Positions 17,178 to 26,666 of a stretch of 64,000 nt of DNA are shown here, piece after piece. Source of the DNA: Tepidimicrobium xylanilyticum (GTDB lineage Bacteria; Bacillota; Clostridia; Tissierellales; Tepidimicrobiaceae). Each line of letters begins with the position of its first letter. Position 1 is the first letter of the stretch. The position numbers and the translations under genes are program-made. The notes beneath the pieces are model-generated. The model was given only the letters and a program-made list of their open reading frames with translations, did no database searches and had not been told where the DNA came from. The stretch spans positions 65,774-129,773 of the forward strand of contig NZ_FNNG01000001.1 in the NCBI RefSeq assembly GCF_900106765.1, given 5' to 3'.

Positions 17178-18032
17178 TTAAATAAGTTTGCAAATTGTCA
17201 ACTCATTAGTTATTGCCTTTGTTTTTAAGCACCAATGACCTAAGATTTTTATATCTTTTCTTTTATTTTTTATGTTCAATATCTTTCCAAAATAATCTTG
17301 CCCTTCCACCATTACCTTTTCAGTTTCTAAAAGTCCTATAGATTCAAGAGAAGAAGAGGTTTTACCGCATAGATGAACCATTGAATCACCTAATTTATCT
17401 TCAACTCTCTTTAAAATATTATAAGCTGATTTCCCAGATAAGTCCTTATAAATCTTTGGCCCAACTATATCTAAAGTTCCCGCAGGATCAGCAAAAGAAA
17501 TTATGTCTGCTCCTGAATTTATCCCTTCCAGAATGAAGTCCACTACATTATCCTCAATTATTTTTAATAATTCTAAAACCTTTTCTCTATCCTTTCTAAT
17601 GGCCTTAAAAAACAGTTCACTATTAATAATTGATGTTCCTATGGTGAAAGGACCAGTTATTTCAAGAAATACATTTTCTCCCTCATCCTTTAATATGCTT
17701 ATAGCCTTTAAAACTTCGGCAATTCTTCCTTTCTTTAAGTCAAAATCCTTTAAATCACATATTGAATCTATATCATTTATAGCATATTCTCCAATTCTAT
17801 TACCATATATATGGTCAAAAACCACTTTAGATCCAAAGGTTTCAGCTTCTAAAGTATGACAAAAGGGTAATCTGCAAAATTGACTACCTTTATACTCTTT
17901 TAAAGTTTTTGACAAAGTAGCAATGTTAGAATCATACCTATTTAATTCTTCAAAGGAGAGATTTAAACCTTGTAAAACACTATCAGGTAACGCTTCTACT
18001 TCATTTCCTATACATTTAAATATATCTGCCAT
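17178..18032 (-). CDS. UroD-family (MtaA/CmuA-like) corrinoid methyltransferase, short form
   Basis: 284 aa, shorter than the usual ~340. The N-terminus lacks the RERLLxALxGxxVDRxP opening seen in its two paralogues and starts instead MADIFKCIGNEVEALP. Zinc-site residues typical of MtaA-like enzymes are present: HLCGKTSSS (His-x-Cys) and a later Cys in ILGHWCLKT. SFADPAGTLDIVGPKIY matches the conserved SDPxGTxxIxGPxxF segment. It should move a methyl group to or from a corrinoid protein. It sits 20 bp upstream of the RACo gene. A decayed sister lies at 15140-15419. Confidence 0.82.
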   Translation of the reverse strand: MADIFKCIGNEVEALPDSVLQGLNLSFEELNRYDSNIATLSKTLKEYKGSQFCRLPFCHTLEAETFGSKVVFDHIYGNRIGEYAINDIDSICDLKDFDLKKGRIAEVLKAISILKDEGENVFLEITGPFTIGTSIINSELFFKAIRKDREKVLELLKIIEDNVVDFILEGINSGADIISFADPAGTLDIVGPKIYKDLSGKSAYNILKRVEDKLGDSMVHLCGKTSSSLESIGLLETEKVMVEGQDYFGKILNIKNKRKDIKILGHWCLKTKAITNELTICKLI

Positions 18033-18053
18033 CTTATCAACCTTTCTAGAAGT

Positions 18054-19004
18054 TTAATCAAATAAATTCCTAATGGAATTTATATTTAAATCCTTTCCTA
18101 TAACTGCAACTTGACCTATGGTTTTCACTCTTCCTTTTCGAATATCATAATTACTAGGTGTAAAATCAAAATCAACCCACTTCCTATCAGCATCTAAAAG
18201 AAAACCTTTAGCCCTTAAAACCTTCCCATAAATTGGATTCTTTAAGGAACTTAAAATATAAGCTAACTCTTCATGACTATATATTTTCATTGTTTCAAAA
18301 GAATAATAGTCAAAAGTATTAGCTGAATCATCTTCATGGTTATGGTCATGATGATGGCCATGATTACAACAATGACCATCATACAAACAAGTATCCTCAT
18401 TTAATATACTTGATTTTACAACATCTAAAATATCCCTAGCTTCCAATTCATCCCATGGTGTGGCAATTATATTAGCATTAGAGTTTATTTTCCTAATAGA
18501 CCCTATTACACTATTAACTCTAAGTTCATCAGTTAATTGAGTTTTACTAATAGCAATAATATTTGCATATTGGATTTGATCTATAAAGAAATCCCCAAAA
18601 ACATCAATAAAATCTTCAAATTCCAATACATCCACTATTGTCATGACCATATTTAATTCAATATCCTCAGATTCTTTAATCACATTAATTATAGAGATTA
18701 TGTCAGTCAATCTTCCTACACCAGTTGGTTCAATTATAATTCTATTGGGATTATGTTCCTTAATCAGTTCCTTAATTGCTTTTTGAAAATCTCCCGAAAG
18801 TGTACAACAAATACACCCTGAGGATATTTCTTTTATTTCAATACCCGATTCCTCTAGTCTATTAGAATCTATACTAATATCTCCAAATTCATTTTCTATT
18901 ATGGCAATTCCATTTCCTAATACCTCTCCACCTAATAGCTTTTTTATCATAGTTGTTTTCCCTGCTCCTAAAAAGCCAGAAACAATATCTATTTTTACAG
19001 TCAT
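18054..19004 (-). CDS. CobW/COG0523-family GTPase metallochaperone
   Basis: About 316 aa. P-loop GFLGAGKTTMIKKLL, the COG0523 metal motif CICCTL (C-x-C-C), Walker B-like IIIEPTGVGR, and TKxD-like ISKTQL for guanine. A His-rich linker (HCCNHGHHHDHNHEDD, about 210-225) can bind metal, followed by the CobW C-terminal domain. Placed among corrinoid methyltransferase genes, it may deliver cobalt or zinc to the UroD-fold enzymes, or help cofactor handling; this is inference. The start is ATG 19004 after GGGAGG; an upstream extension to 19091 runs into the previous gene and is not credible. Confidence 0.87.
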   Translation of the reverse strand: MTVKIDIVSGFLGAGKTTMIKKLLGGEVLGNGIAIIENEFGDISIDSNRLEESGIEIKEISSGCICCTLSGDFQKAIKELIKEHNPNRIIIEPTGVGRLTDIISIINVIKESEDIELNMVMTIVDVLEFEDFIDVFGDFFIDQIQYANIIAISKTQLTDELRVNSVIGSIRKINSNANIIATPWDELEARDILDVVKSSILNEDTCLYDGHCCNHGHHHDHNHEDDSANTFDYYSFETMKIYSHEELAYILSSLKNPIYGKVLRAKGFLLDADRKWVDFDFTPSNYDIRKGRVKTIGQVAVIGKDLNINSIRNLFD

Positions 19005-19018
19005 TTTTGCCTCCCTAT

Positions 19019-20038
19019 TCAATTTTCGCCCCTGACGGTTTTTAGTATAGCTTGGATATTTTTCATTGGCGATTGTGTTCCAAGTCCACAAGCTGGCGAA
19101 ACAATATTTATACCACTATTGATTGAATTTTCTGTCATCCTCTTAATCTTTTCTTCATTAGCAGATTGAAGGGCAAATGAACTTATATTACCCATTAAAA
19201 TTTTGTCTTCCATATGCTTTCGTATTTCCTTTATGTTAACCACTGCATCAAAGCTAAAGGCATCCGCTTTTAACTCATTTATTTGAGAATATACACTGCG
19301 CATTTGACCACATATATGAACAATTATTGGGAAGTCTTTATCAACTTCTCTAATGCCATCTATTAACATATTGAGATATTTTACCGCATATTCCTCAAAG
19401 TATTTAGGCCCCAATATTTCTCCAGTACCACTAGGATCCGATATAGTGATTAAATCTGCTCCTGCTTCTACTTGAGCTTGGCCAAATTTAATAATTTGCT
19501 CTGTAACAAACTCCATAAATTTATGTGAATCTTCTCTTTTCCTTCTTAGTTCTTTATAATATGTAACCGGCTCCATTAATGAGGAAGCCACACTTATTGG
19601 CCCTGAAAGGTTTCCAACTATAGGTACTCCACCTCCCTTATTATTTAAAATTGAAATGGCATCTATAGTTACCTTAGCCCTTCCACTATTTACATCTAAT
19701 GCCTTTAGTTTATTATATTCAGACACAGAATCAATAACATAATCGACAACATGGGGTTCGAATATTTTTGAACCCATATCAATACCTGCACCCATAGCTT
19801 CTGCTTCAATAGTCATGCAGAATGGAACTCCATAGTTTTCAAACATCCCATATTCATATACAGCTGCTGCAAGGTCTGCCATTTTATTCGCATCTATATG
19901 AGCATCTGGCCACATGATCCCTGTTCTTTCCATTAATTCAGTTATAATCATATTCATCATTCCACCAGGGCAAATACAAGGTAGTCTATCTACTTTATTT
20001 CCCTTCAATGCAGAAAGAAGCCTTTCTCTTGAGTTCAA
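19019..20038 (-). CDS. UroD-family (MtaA-like) corrinoid methyltransferase
   Basis: About 339 aa, normal length. N-terminal RERLLSALKGNKVDRLPC is the family opening. Zinc ligands are suggested by IIVHICGQMRS and SPACGLGTQSP, the His-x-Cys...Cys set of MtaA/MtbA. ISDPSGTGEILGPKYFEEYA is the conserved central segment. It probably transfers methyl between substrate, or an acceptor such as tetrahydrofolate, and the corrinoid protein encoded directly upstream. I chose TTG at 20038, 8 nt after AGGAGG; the TTG at 20044 is too close to the site. Confidence 0.85.
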   Translation of the reverse strand: MNSRERLLSALKGNKVDRLPCICPGGMMNMIITELMERTGIMWPDAHIDANKMADLAAAVYEYGMFENYGVPFCMTIEAEAMGAGIDMGSKIFEPHVVDYVIDSVSEYNKLKALDVNSGRAKVTIDAISILNNKGGGVPIVGNLSGPISVASSLMEPVTYYKELRRKREDSHKFMEFVTEQIIKFGQAQVEAGADLITISDPSGTGEILGPKYFEEYAVKYLNMLIDGIREVDKDFPIIVHICGQMRSVYSQINELKADAFSFDAVVNIKEIRKHMEDKILMGNISSFALQSANEEKIKRMTENSINSGINIVSPACGLGTQSPMKNIQAILKTVRGEN

Positions 20039-20053
20039 TATCAAAACCTCCTT

Positions 20054-20725
20054 TTATTTCGCTGGAATACCCATACCGACTAATGACTTTGCTAGTTTAA
20101 CAGCTTCTACTGCATTGGGTGAATAACCATGAGCTTCGATTTTATCGCAGTATGCTTGGGATACAGGGCCACCGCCTATCATTACTTTTACTTTTCCATA
20201 CATATTCTCTTCTTTAAGCATCTCAACTACTTTTTTCATGCCAGGCATAGTAGTCGTCATTAAAGTTGATAAACAGATAAGGTCAGCATCTACTTCTTTG
20301 GCTTTATCAATGAAATTTCTTAAAGGTACATCTCGTCCTAAATCATAAATTTCAAAACCAGCAGTTTCCAACATGATTTTTACTAGATTCTTCCCTATAT
20401 CATGGGTATCGCCTTCAACAACTCCTATGACACATTTATAAGTCTTTTCTCCTTCAAGTTTATTTTGAGGTAAATGGGGCCTTAATATATTTAATCCATT
20501 ATACATGGCATCTGAACAGATTAATAAATCAGTTATAAAGTATTCCTCTTCTTCATACATTACTCCAGCCCTATTCATTCCATCAACTAATCCCTCTGTA
20601 ATACCTTCTAGCGGATCATATCCGATATCTATATATTCTTGTGCTACACTTATAACCTTTTCATCTTCCATTTCAAAAACACAATCTGATAATTCTTTTA
20701 ATAATTCTTCCTTTAATCTTGCCAT
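20054..20725 (-). CDS. Corrinoid (B12-binding) methyl carrier protein, MtaC/MtbC-like
   Basis: 223 aa. The N-terminal ~85 residues form the helical B12-binding cap (GLVDGMNRAGVMYEEEEYFITDLLICSD in pieces). The C-terminal Rossmann domain has GDTHDIGKN, the DxHxxG motif whose His ligates cobalt, and the SxLMTTTMPGMKKV and GGGPVS loops. It carries the methyl group between the UroD-type methyltransferases of this operon, and the RACo protein would re-reduce it. The ATG follows AGGAGGT. It is the only corrinoid protein seen in the cluster, although three methyltransferases surround it. Confidence 0.93.
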   Translation of the reverse strand: MARLKEELLKELSDCVFEMEDEKVISVAQEYIDIGYDPLEGITEGLVDGMNRAGVMYEEEEYFITDLLICSDAMYNGLNILRPHLPQNKLEGEKTYKCVIGVVEGDTHDIGKNLVKIMLETAGFEIYDLGRDVPLRNFIDKAKEVDADLICLSTLMTTTMPGMKKVVEMLKEENMYGKVKVMIGGGPVSQAYCDKIEAHGYSPNAVEAVKLAKSLVGMGIPAK

Positions 20726-20778
20726 TTATTATACCTCCTAATTTTCTAATAAATTTAATCTAGAAAATTATTAATTCT

Positions 20779-21891
20779 TTACATCATTCCCAAAGGCATT
20801 TCACCAATTTTAGCGCCTCTGCCATATGTTCTTACTGCATAAACATATGCTTCTAGGTTTTCCTTTGGTGTCCCTAAAGGCACTTGGCATCCGCTAGAAA
20901 TAATATATCCCTTTGGTGATTTAGCAGCCTTCTGGATACATTCTTTCACACTTTCTATGACATCATCAATTGTCCCATTTCTTAAAATATCTACTGGTGG
21001 AACATTTCCCACAATAGTCATTGTATCTCCTAAAATTTCACTTGTTTCTCCGAGGTCTTCACAGTTGTCTACACTGAAAGAAGATATTTCTAATCCTTTT
21101 AAATAATTCCATATACCTTTAGTATGTCCACAAATGTGTAAAGAAGGTTTCAAACCTGTAATCTCTTTAATTCCTAATATAAGTCGCTTAAGCTCTGGAA
21201 AAGAGAACTCCTCAAATTGCTTTAGACTTAAAATATCTGTACATGTAACAGGATCTGATATGGAAACTATACCTGGCCCAAATTCTTTAGTGAAAGCTTC
21301 AACCCATTTTAAGGAATTATCTACAGCAAGGGCAATTAACTCTTTTAGTTTCTCTGGATTCTTTCTTGTATCTCTTAGAACTTTCTCAATAGGACGGATA
21401 GCGATTGCAGTAGATATTGGACCTGCAACACCTGTACTTATGGACATGTCAGGAAATCTTTCTCTCACCTTAGCTGCTTTTTCCAGCATTGGTGTCAAAA
21501 CTCTGTTATTATATGGGTCTATTTCAACCATTTTGTCCCAATCATTGTAATCCTGCAAAATATGTTCTTCTATACGATCAATACCATGCTCTGGATAGTT
21601 AAGGGTTGACCCCATAGCTGCTCCCATGGCCCGAAGTCTTAAGCCTATATTGACACCTTCTAAACCAAAATCTTCTCTCGCTCTCTCAATAATTTCCGCA
21701 AATATATTAAAATCAGAGTTCAATTGGCTGGTAGTATATCCGTATATTTCAGACAAGGCCTCATATAATGAAATCAAGCCATATGGAATATGGTCTACTT
21801 CTTCCCCTGCTAAATACTTCTTCATCCTTTCAGATGGTGTCATTTCTGATTTTACTTCTTTCATTTTAAGCTTTAGTTCACTATAATCCAT
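20779..21891 (-). CDS. UroD-family corrinoid methyltransferase (probable substrate-specific MT-I)
   Basis: About 370 aa. N-terminal MTPSERMKKYLAGEEVDHIPY, zinc-site motifs SLHICGHTKGIW and ISSGCQVPLGTP, and central SDPVTCTDILSLKQF. It is longer than its paralogues and is the first gene of the operon, so it may be the enzyme that demethylates the external substrate, for example an O-methyl aromatic, methylamine or similar compound. The sequence alone does not show which. Start ATG 21891 after GGGGGT; an upstream GTG (21909) has no ribosome site. Confidence 0.83.
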   Translation of the reverse strand: MDYSELKLKMKEVKSEMTPSERMKKYLAGEEVDHIPYGLISLYEALSEIYGYTTSQLNSDFNIFAEIIERAREDFGLEGVNIGLRLRAMGAAMGSTLNYPEHGIDRIEEHILQDYNDWDKMVEIDPYNNRVLTPMLEKAAKVRERFPDMSISTGVAGPISTAIAIRPIEKVLRDTRKNPEKLKELIALAVDNSLKWVEAFTKEFGPGIVSISDPVTCTDILSLKQFEEFSFPELKRLILGIKEITGLKPSLHICGHTKGIWNYLKGLEISSFSVDNCEDLGETSEILGDTMTIVGNVPPVDILRNGTIDDVIESVKECIQKAAKSPKGYIISSGCQVPLGTPKENLEAYVYAVRTYGRGAKIGEMPLGMM

Positions 21892-22049
21892 AATAATACC
21901 CCCATTCACTCTTATATCCCGTTCCTAGTTCTCAATTTTTCTTCCTTCCGTTAAAATTTTATCACAACGGTATTTTTAATAAAATTGAATATGTAAATAA
22001 CAGAATAATTCTTATTGATAAAATTTATATATGTTAATAAACTTGCTTT

Positions 22050-22093
22050 ATAAAACAATATCAGTTCAAAAATTTGAACTGATATTGTTTTAT
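22050..22093. terminator. Terminator of the metNIQ operon (bidirectional palindrome)
   Basis: Perfect 21-nt arms with a 2-nt loop; the arm ends TTGTTTTAT. It lies after metQ and before the methyltransferase operon, both leftward. Confidence 0.85.
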
Positions 22094-22151
22094 GCAAAAT
22101 ATATGATTTCATTAGGTGCAACAGCATTCTATCTTTTTAGATTTTCGTTTG

Positions 22152-22967
22152 CTATAACAAAGGAATAAGTGACCCTTCCTCTTTGTAATAATTCCTCAAA
22201 CTATCGCTATTAGTAGCACATTCTACCAAATCCTTTAGCCATTGTGCGTCAGCATCTTCTTTTCTGGTTACAAATCCTAATGGATAGCTTGGCCCATCTT
22301 TAGATTCTGCTATGTAGGTCGAAGCATCAAATCCTGCATTATTCATATGTGCACCTGCAAGTATTATCGCATCTAAATCAGGTAGAGATCTAGGTAACAC
22401 ACTCATCTCAACTTCTATAAATTCAAAATCATGTGGATTCTCTACTATATCATAAATAGTGGGTTCATCAACAGATTCATCTAATGTAATTAATCCTAAA
22501 TCCTGAAGCATTAGTAATCCTCTAGTCTGGTTTGCTCTGTCATTACATAAACCTATTTTTGCACCATCGGGAATCTCTTCTACTGAATCATATTTTTCAG
22601 AATACATCCCAAAAATAGGGTAATGAGTGTATGGTTCTGCCATTACAAAATCTGTCCCATTACTAGCGTTATAACTATCTAAATATGGCTTATGTTGAAA
22701 CCAGTTCACATCTATACCTCCTTCTCCAAGTGCAACATTTGGTTGAATACTATCTTCAAATGTAATAACTTCTAGTTCATACCCAGCTTCTTCAACATCT
22801 TTTCTTATTGCTTCAGCCATATCGAGGCCATCTGCTCTAACACCTAACATTATTTTATTCTTTTCACCTTTGTCTTTTTCATCAACCTTCTTTGAATTTG
22901 TACTACAAGCTGATAAAAGCATCAAACTCATCAATGCTAATAAAATAATCTTAATAACTTTCTTCAT
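22152..22967 (-). CDS. metQ: MetQ/NlpA-family substrate-binding lipoprotein
   Basis: 271 aa. A lipoprotein signal (LMLLSACSTNSKK, lipobox Leu-Ser-Ala-Cys near residue 21) anchors it outside the membrane. NlpA/MetQ motifs follow: VNWFQHKPYLDSYN, HYPIFGMYSEKY, and ANQTRGLLMLQDLGLI. It binds methionine or a related amino acid and hands it to MetI. It is the last gene of the metN-metI-metQ operon, with an AGGAGGAAG site. No SAM or T-box riboswitch was recognised upstream of the operon. Confidence 0.9.
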   Translation of the reverse strand: MKKVIKIILLALMSLMLLSACSTNSKKVDEKDKGEKNKIMLGVRADGLDMAEAIRKDVEEAGYELEVITFEDSIQPNVALGEGGIDVNWFQHKPYLDSYNASNGTDFVMAEPYTHYPIFGMYSEKYDSVEEIPDGAKIGLCNDRANQTRGLLMLQDLGLITLDESVDEPTIYDIVENPHDFEFIEVEMSVLPRSLPDLDAIILAGAHMNNAGFDASTYIAESKDGPSYPLGFVTRKEDADAQWLKDLVECATNSDSLRNYYKEEGSLIPLL

Positions 22968-22987
22968 TTTTTCTTCCTCCTAAAACC

Positions 22988-23647
22988 TTATATTTTTTTC
23001 CTATAAATTTTACACCCAACCAATTGAATTAGTTGTACTAAGATAATCAAAATAACTACTATTCCATACATTATAGTATCATTGAAATTTTGATAACCAT
23101 AAGTTATTGCTGTTGCTCCCAGTCCTCCTGCTCCAACTGTACCAGCCATAGCTGTAGTACCTAAAATTGCAACTGTAGCAAAAGTTATATTGTTTATAAT
23201 AGTAGGAACAGCTTCTTTAACTGCGATTTTGAAAATTATTTGAGTATGAGATAACCCAAAAGATTTTCCAACTTCTACCAAACCCTTATCAACATCTTTT
23301 AAACTACCTTCAATCAATCTTGCAATAAAAGGTGAGCCTGCAAATACCAAAGGAACAATCGCTGCATTTTTCCCTATGGAAGTTCCAACTATTGCTCTAG
23401 TAATTGGTATTATTGAAACAACAAGTATTATAAATGGAAATGACCTTATCATATTTACAACTGCATCTAAAACCTTATATATGCTCGCATTTGGTCTTAG
23501 TCCATCTTTATCTGTCACATAAAGAATGATTCCAATGAAAAACCCAATTATAGTAGAAATAGTAGTAGCTATTACTACCATATATAAAGTATCTAAAAAT
23601 GCAGGCATTACAATTTTCACAATTAGTTGTAGAGGATCTCTATTCAT
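22988..23647 (-). CDS. metI: MetI-family ABC permease
   Basis: 219 aa, about five membrane helices. The EAA-type loop that contacts the ATPase is visible: EVGKSFGLSHTQIIFKIAVKEAVP in pieces. TMAGTVGAGGLGATAITYGY is the characteristic MetI segment. It overlaps metN by 8 nt and precedes metQ by 20 nt. It forms the membrane channel for methionine-type uptake. Confidence 0.92.
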   Translation of the reverse strand: MNRDPLQLIVKIVMPAFLDTLYMVVIATTISTIIGFFIGIILYVTDKDGLRPNASIYKVLDAVVNMIRSFPFIILVVSIIPITRAIVGTSIGKNAAIVPLVFAGSPFIARLIEGSLKDVDKGLVEVGKSFGLSHTQIIFKIAVKEAVPTIINNITFATVAILGTTAMAGTVGAGGLGATAITYGYQNFNDTIMYGIVVILIILVQLIQLVGCKIYRKKI

Positions 23648-24611
23648 TTTCTACAACCTCCCAAGTAACATTTTGATAATCAAGAAATTCAGCTACTTTA
23701 TTAAAGTTTTCACATTCAACATTTATTACAAATAGTGCCATTGTACGTTCTTTAAATTGCTCAATATTAGCGACAGGGATAGAGAAAGCAACGTTCAATA
23801 TTTGCGCCATTCTTGAAATTATTCTATTGGATTCCCCCTCTTCAGGGACAATAATTCTAATATTAATCCCAGTACTTGGAAGTGCTATTTTATTTGCTCC
23901 CCCAAAAATTTCTCTTATCTCATCTTGTTTATGTAAAAATACATCTACTACTTTTCCATCCAATGCTATTTTCCCTTGATCCAACACTGATACCTTGTCA
24001 CAAACTCGTTTTATTACTGACATTTGATGTGCAACAATTACTATTGTAATACCAAGATTTCTATTAATCCTTTTTAATAATGATAAAATTGAGTCCGTAG
24101 TCTTAGGGTCTAATGCAGAAGTTGCTTCATCTGATAGAAGAATTTTAGGATTTAATGATAATGCTCTTGCAATAGCCACTCTCTGCTGCTGCCCACCACT
24201 AAGTTCCCTAGGTTTTGAACTTAACTTATCTGTAATTTCTACTACTTCAGCCAACTCTCTAACTCTCTTATCAATTTCATCCTTATTATATCCCCAGCAC
24301 TCCATTGGAAGGGCTATATTTTCATAAACACTTCTTCGTTGCATCAATGAAAAATTCTGAAAAATCATCCCGATATTTTTCCTAAATTCTCTTAATTTAG
24401 TACCCTCTAAATCTCTTACTTCAACTCCATCAACTTTAAGACTTCCTGATTGAAAATCTTCTAATCTATTAATACATCTCAAAAGAGTTGATTTACCAGC
24501 ACCACTTCTACCTACAAGTCCATAAATCTCTCCCTCTTTTATTTCTAAACTTATGTCATCTAATACTTTTATGTCTCCATAAAACTTAGATAATCCTTTG
24601 ATTTCTATCAA
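23640..24611 (-). CDS. metN: MetN-family ABC ATPase with NIL domain
   Basis: 323 aa. Walker A GRSGAGKST, signature LSGGQQQRVAIARAL, Walker B ILLSDEATSALDP, H-loop VIVAHQM. The C-terminal ~80 residues form the NIL domain, which in MetN binds methionine and gives trans-inhibition, so feedback on uptake is likely. The start is TTG, 7 nt after GGAGG. First gene of the metNIQ operon. Confidence 0.93.
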   Translation of the reverse strand: MIEIKGLSKFYGDIKVLDDISLEIKEGEIYGLVGRSGAGKSTLLRCINRLEDFQSGSLKVDGVEVRDLEGTKLREFRKNIGMIFQNFSLMQRRSVYENIALPMECWGYNKDEIDKRVRELAEVVEITDKLSSKPRELSGGQQQRVAIARALSLNPKILLSDEATSALDPKTTDSILSLLKRINRNLGITIVIVAHQMSVIKRVCDKVSVLDQGKIALDGKVVDVFLHKQDEIREIFGGANKIALPSTGINIRIIVPEEGESNRIISRMAQILNVAFSIPVANIEQFKERTMALFVINVECENFNKVAEFLDYQNVTWEVVENE

Positions 24612-24658
24612 TTTTATTCCTCCAAATGATAAAACTAGTTTTCAATTTTATTACTTTT

Positions 24659-24772
24659 CTAAGTCTTCATTCCATCAATAAATATATCATTTGCTATGTT
24701 AATCATTTTGATATATTCAACGTTATGGGTAGAATCAGTTTTACTCCAGGTGACTACTAAATTTAATTGAAT
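24659..24772 (-). other. Possible short peptide or gene remnant upstream of metN
   Basis: A 37-codon frame follows a strong GGAGGAG site at 7 nt, but the codon there is ATT, not a usual start. It contains THNVEYIKMINIANDIFIDG, which reads like protein but matches nothing I know. It ends 47 bp before metN. It may be the tail of a lost gene, a leader peptide or chance. The rest of the 24612-24947 gap is AT-rich with no recognised element. Confidence 0.25.
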
Positions 24773-24947
24773 AAAAAATCTCCTCCTCTCTAACTTAAGT
24801 AATTTATAAATATGACAATGTTCGACAACACTTGAAATTATAACATTGCTAATATTTCCATTCAAATTAATATTTTATATACTAAAGTCAGATATTATAA
24901 AATTAATCAATCCACAACTCGTCACAAAAATTTAGGGGTAGGATTTC

Positions 24948-25375
24948 GTGATTCGATTAGCAAATGTAGAAGATGCTCTTTTAATTCATGAAATAATGTT
25001 ATCAGTCTTTGAGGAGTATAGAAATATTGATGTTCCATCAGGTACACTTAATGAAATTATAAGCTCCATAGAAAAGGCGTATTAGGAAATGGTTCTAAAA
25101 AAGCATTGCTTTACTTTCTGATAAATGTTCCCCATGATACTGTAAGATTTAAATTTGGTGAAAAATCTCTATACTTCTTTCGACTTTCAGTCTGTCCTGA
25201 AGCAAGAAGAAGAGGAATAGCCAAATCTATTCTATCATGGCTTGAAAATTACGCCAAAGAACATAGGATAACAGAAATTTGGTACAGGGTTCAAATGTCC
25301 ATTCCACAGAATATACAATTATACCAATCTGTTGGATACACTGTTTATAAGGAAAAAAATCGTTACACATTCTAA
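24948..25375 (+). pseudogene. GNAT acetyltransferase gene, frameshifted
   Basis: GTG at 24948 follows a GGGGTAGGA site and encodes VIRLANVEDALLIHEIM, a typical GNAT N-terminus. This frame stops at 25085. The shifted frame (from about 25079, VLGNGSKKALLYF) continues to 25375 with the acetyl-CoA-binding segment VCPEARRRGIAKSILSWL and the C-terminal YQSVGYTVYKEK. One small indel near 25076-25085 explains the break. The two halves otherwise give a normal ~142-residue protein, so the loss looks recent. An error in the sequence would give the same picture. Confidence 0.8.
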
Positions 25376-25476
25376 TGGTTATGCAGTAAAAATAGTAGTT
25401 ATAAAAAAGAAATTTAATATATTTAAACAGTTGCCATAAATATATAGGAAGACTATCTTAAACTCTATCTAATTCA

Positions 25477-25515
25477 AAAAGTAGCACAAATACTCAGTGC
25501 TACTTTTCTTTTTTT
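25477..25515 (+). terminator. Terminator after the acetyltransferase pseudogene
   Basis: Stem AAAAGTAGCAC/GTGCTACTTTT (25477-25487/25497-25507) with a 9-nt loop, followed by TCTTTTTTT on the + strand. Confidence 0.85.
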
Positions 25516-25568
25516 AAATAAAAATAAAAAACTGTTAATCAAAAAAAACTAAACATTAATTCATAAAT

Positions 25569-26532
25569 ACAAATACCTTATAGGTAAATCTAATAACAAA
25601 TAAAACAAATTAAAGTTGAAGGGTTGGACTTTTTGTTTCAATTCCTTATAGGTAATCTAATAACCTATCATGAGTAAGGGTCATAGCTTGATAAGTATTG
25701 TGTTTCAATTCCTTATAGGTAATCTAATAACTAGACAAACAAGTGCCTGAAACAGTAATTGATTCTATGTTTCAATTCCTTATAGGTAATCTAATAACCT
25801 ATCATGAGTAAGGGTCATAGCTTGATAAGTATTGTGTTTCAATTCCTTATAGGTAATCTAATAACTAGACAAACAAGTGCCTGAAACAGTAATTGATTCT
25901 ATGTTTCAATTCCTTATAGGTAATCTAATAACTTACCACTACTGTCTAAGGAGGGTGATAAGTTATGAGGTTTCAATTCCTTATAGGTAATCTAATAACA
26001 CATCATTCAGAAAAGCTATAGGTACTATATACTTTTAGTTTCAATTCCTTATAGGTAATCTAATAACTAATGTTTCACTTGTAAAGCCACCTACTGTAGT
26101 CCCGTTTCAATTCCTTATAGGTAATCTAATAACTATATGTTAGATTTCCTAGGTGGGTAAGAGTAACTATGTTTCAATTCCTTATAGGTAATCTAATAAC
26201 GGGTTTCAGCGTTTAGTGATGTTAGATAGATATTCATGTTTCAATTCCTTATAGGTAATCTAATAACCCATCTTCTCCATGCTCGTATCAATTTACCACC
26301 CCTGTTTCAATTCCTTATAGGTAATCTAATAACTTAAAATTGGAGTTATCCAGGGAATATACATTGGACGTTTCAATTCCTTATAGGTAATCTAATAACA
26401 ATAAGAAATAAACTTACCTTCTATACTCTCCCCCGCGTTTCAATTCCTTATAGGTAATCTAATAACTTTGTAGAGAAGCCAAGTTTTCGAGCAATTGCCT
26501 ACGTTTCAATTCCTTATAGGTAATCTAATAAC
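25569..26532 (-). CRISPR. CRISPR array 2 (14 intact repeats plus one degenerate)
   Basis: Same 30-bp repeat and orientation as array 1. Intact copies start at 25635, 25702, 25769, 25836, 25903, 25970, 26038, 26104, 26171, 26238, 26304, 26370, 26437 and 26503. A degenerate copy (about 25569-25597, with a 1-nt insertion) marks the leader-distal end. Spacers are 36-38 bp. Two neighbouring repeat-spacer units (spacers at 25665 and 25732) are repeated exactly at 25799 and 25866, a tandem duplication. The leader is on the right. No cas gene adjoins the array, so it must use proteins encoded elsewhere. Confidence 0.98.
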
Positions 26533-26547
26533 TCATTACTTACTTTG

Positions 26548-26576
26548 ATATTACCTAATTTCACATTTTTTGTCAA
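26548..26576 (-). promoter_or_regulatory. CRISPR leader promoter, array 2
   Basis: Minus-strand TTGACA (26576-26571), 17-bp spacer, TAATAT (26553-26548). The -10 is 15 bp from the first repeat, exactly as in array 1. The spacer shares AAAAATG with leader 1 just after the -35. Confidence 0.85.
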
Positions 26577-26666
26577 TCGATTTAATTATTACAATAATGT
26601 AATATTTTTTATATGGATTTAGCTGTAATCATTGAAATTATCATGTTTTTTCAAAAAAATAAGTTT

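Noticed and set aside
19005-19091. N-terminal extension of the CobW GTPase
   Set aside because: It overlaps the upstream methyltransferase gene and lacks a ribosome site; GGGAGG precedes the ATG at 19004.
24612-24947. SAM or T-box riboswitch upstream of metN
   Set aside because: None of the conserved SAM-I core or T-box sequences could be found; only the short frame and AT-rich DNA are seen.
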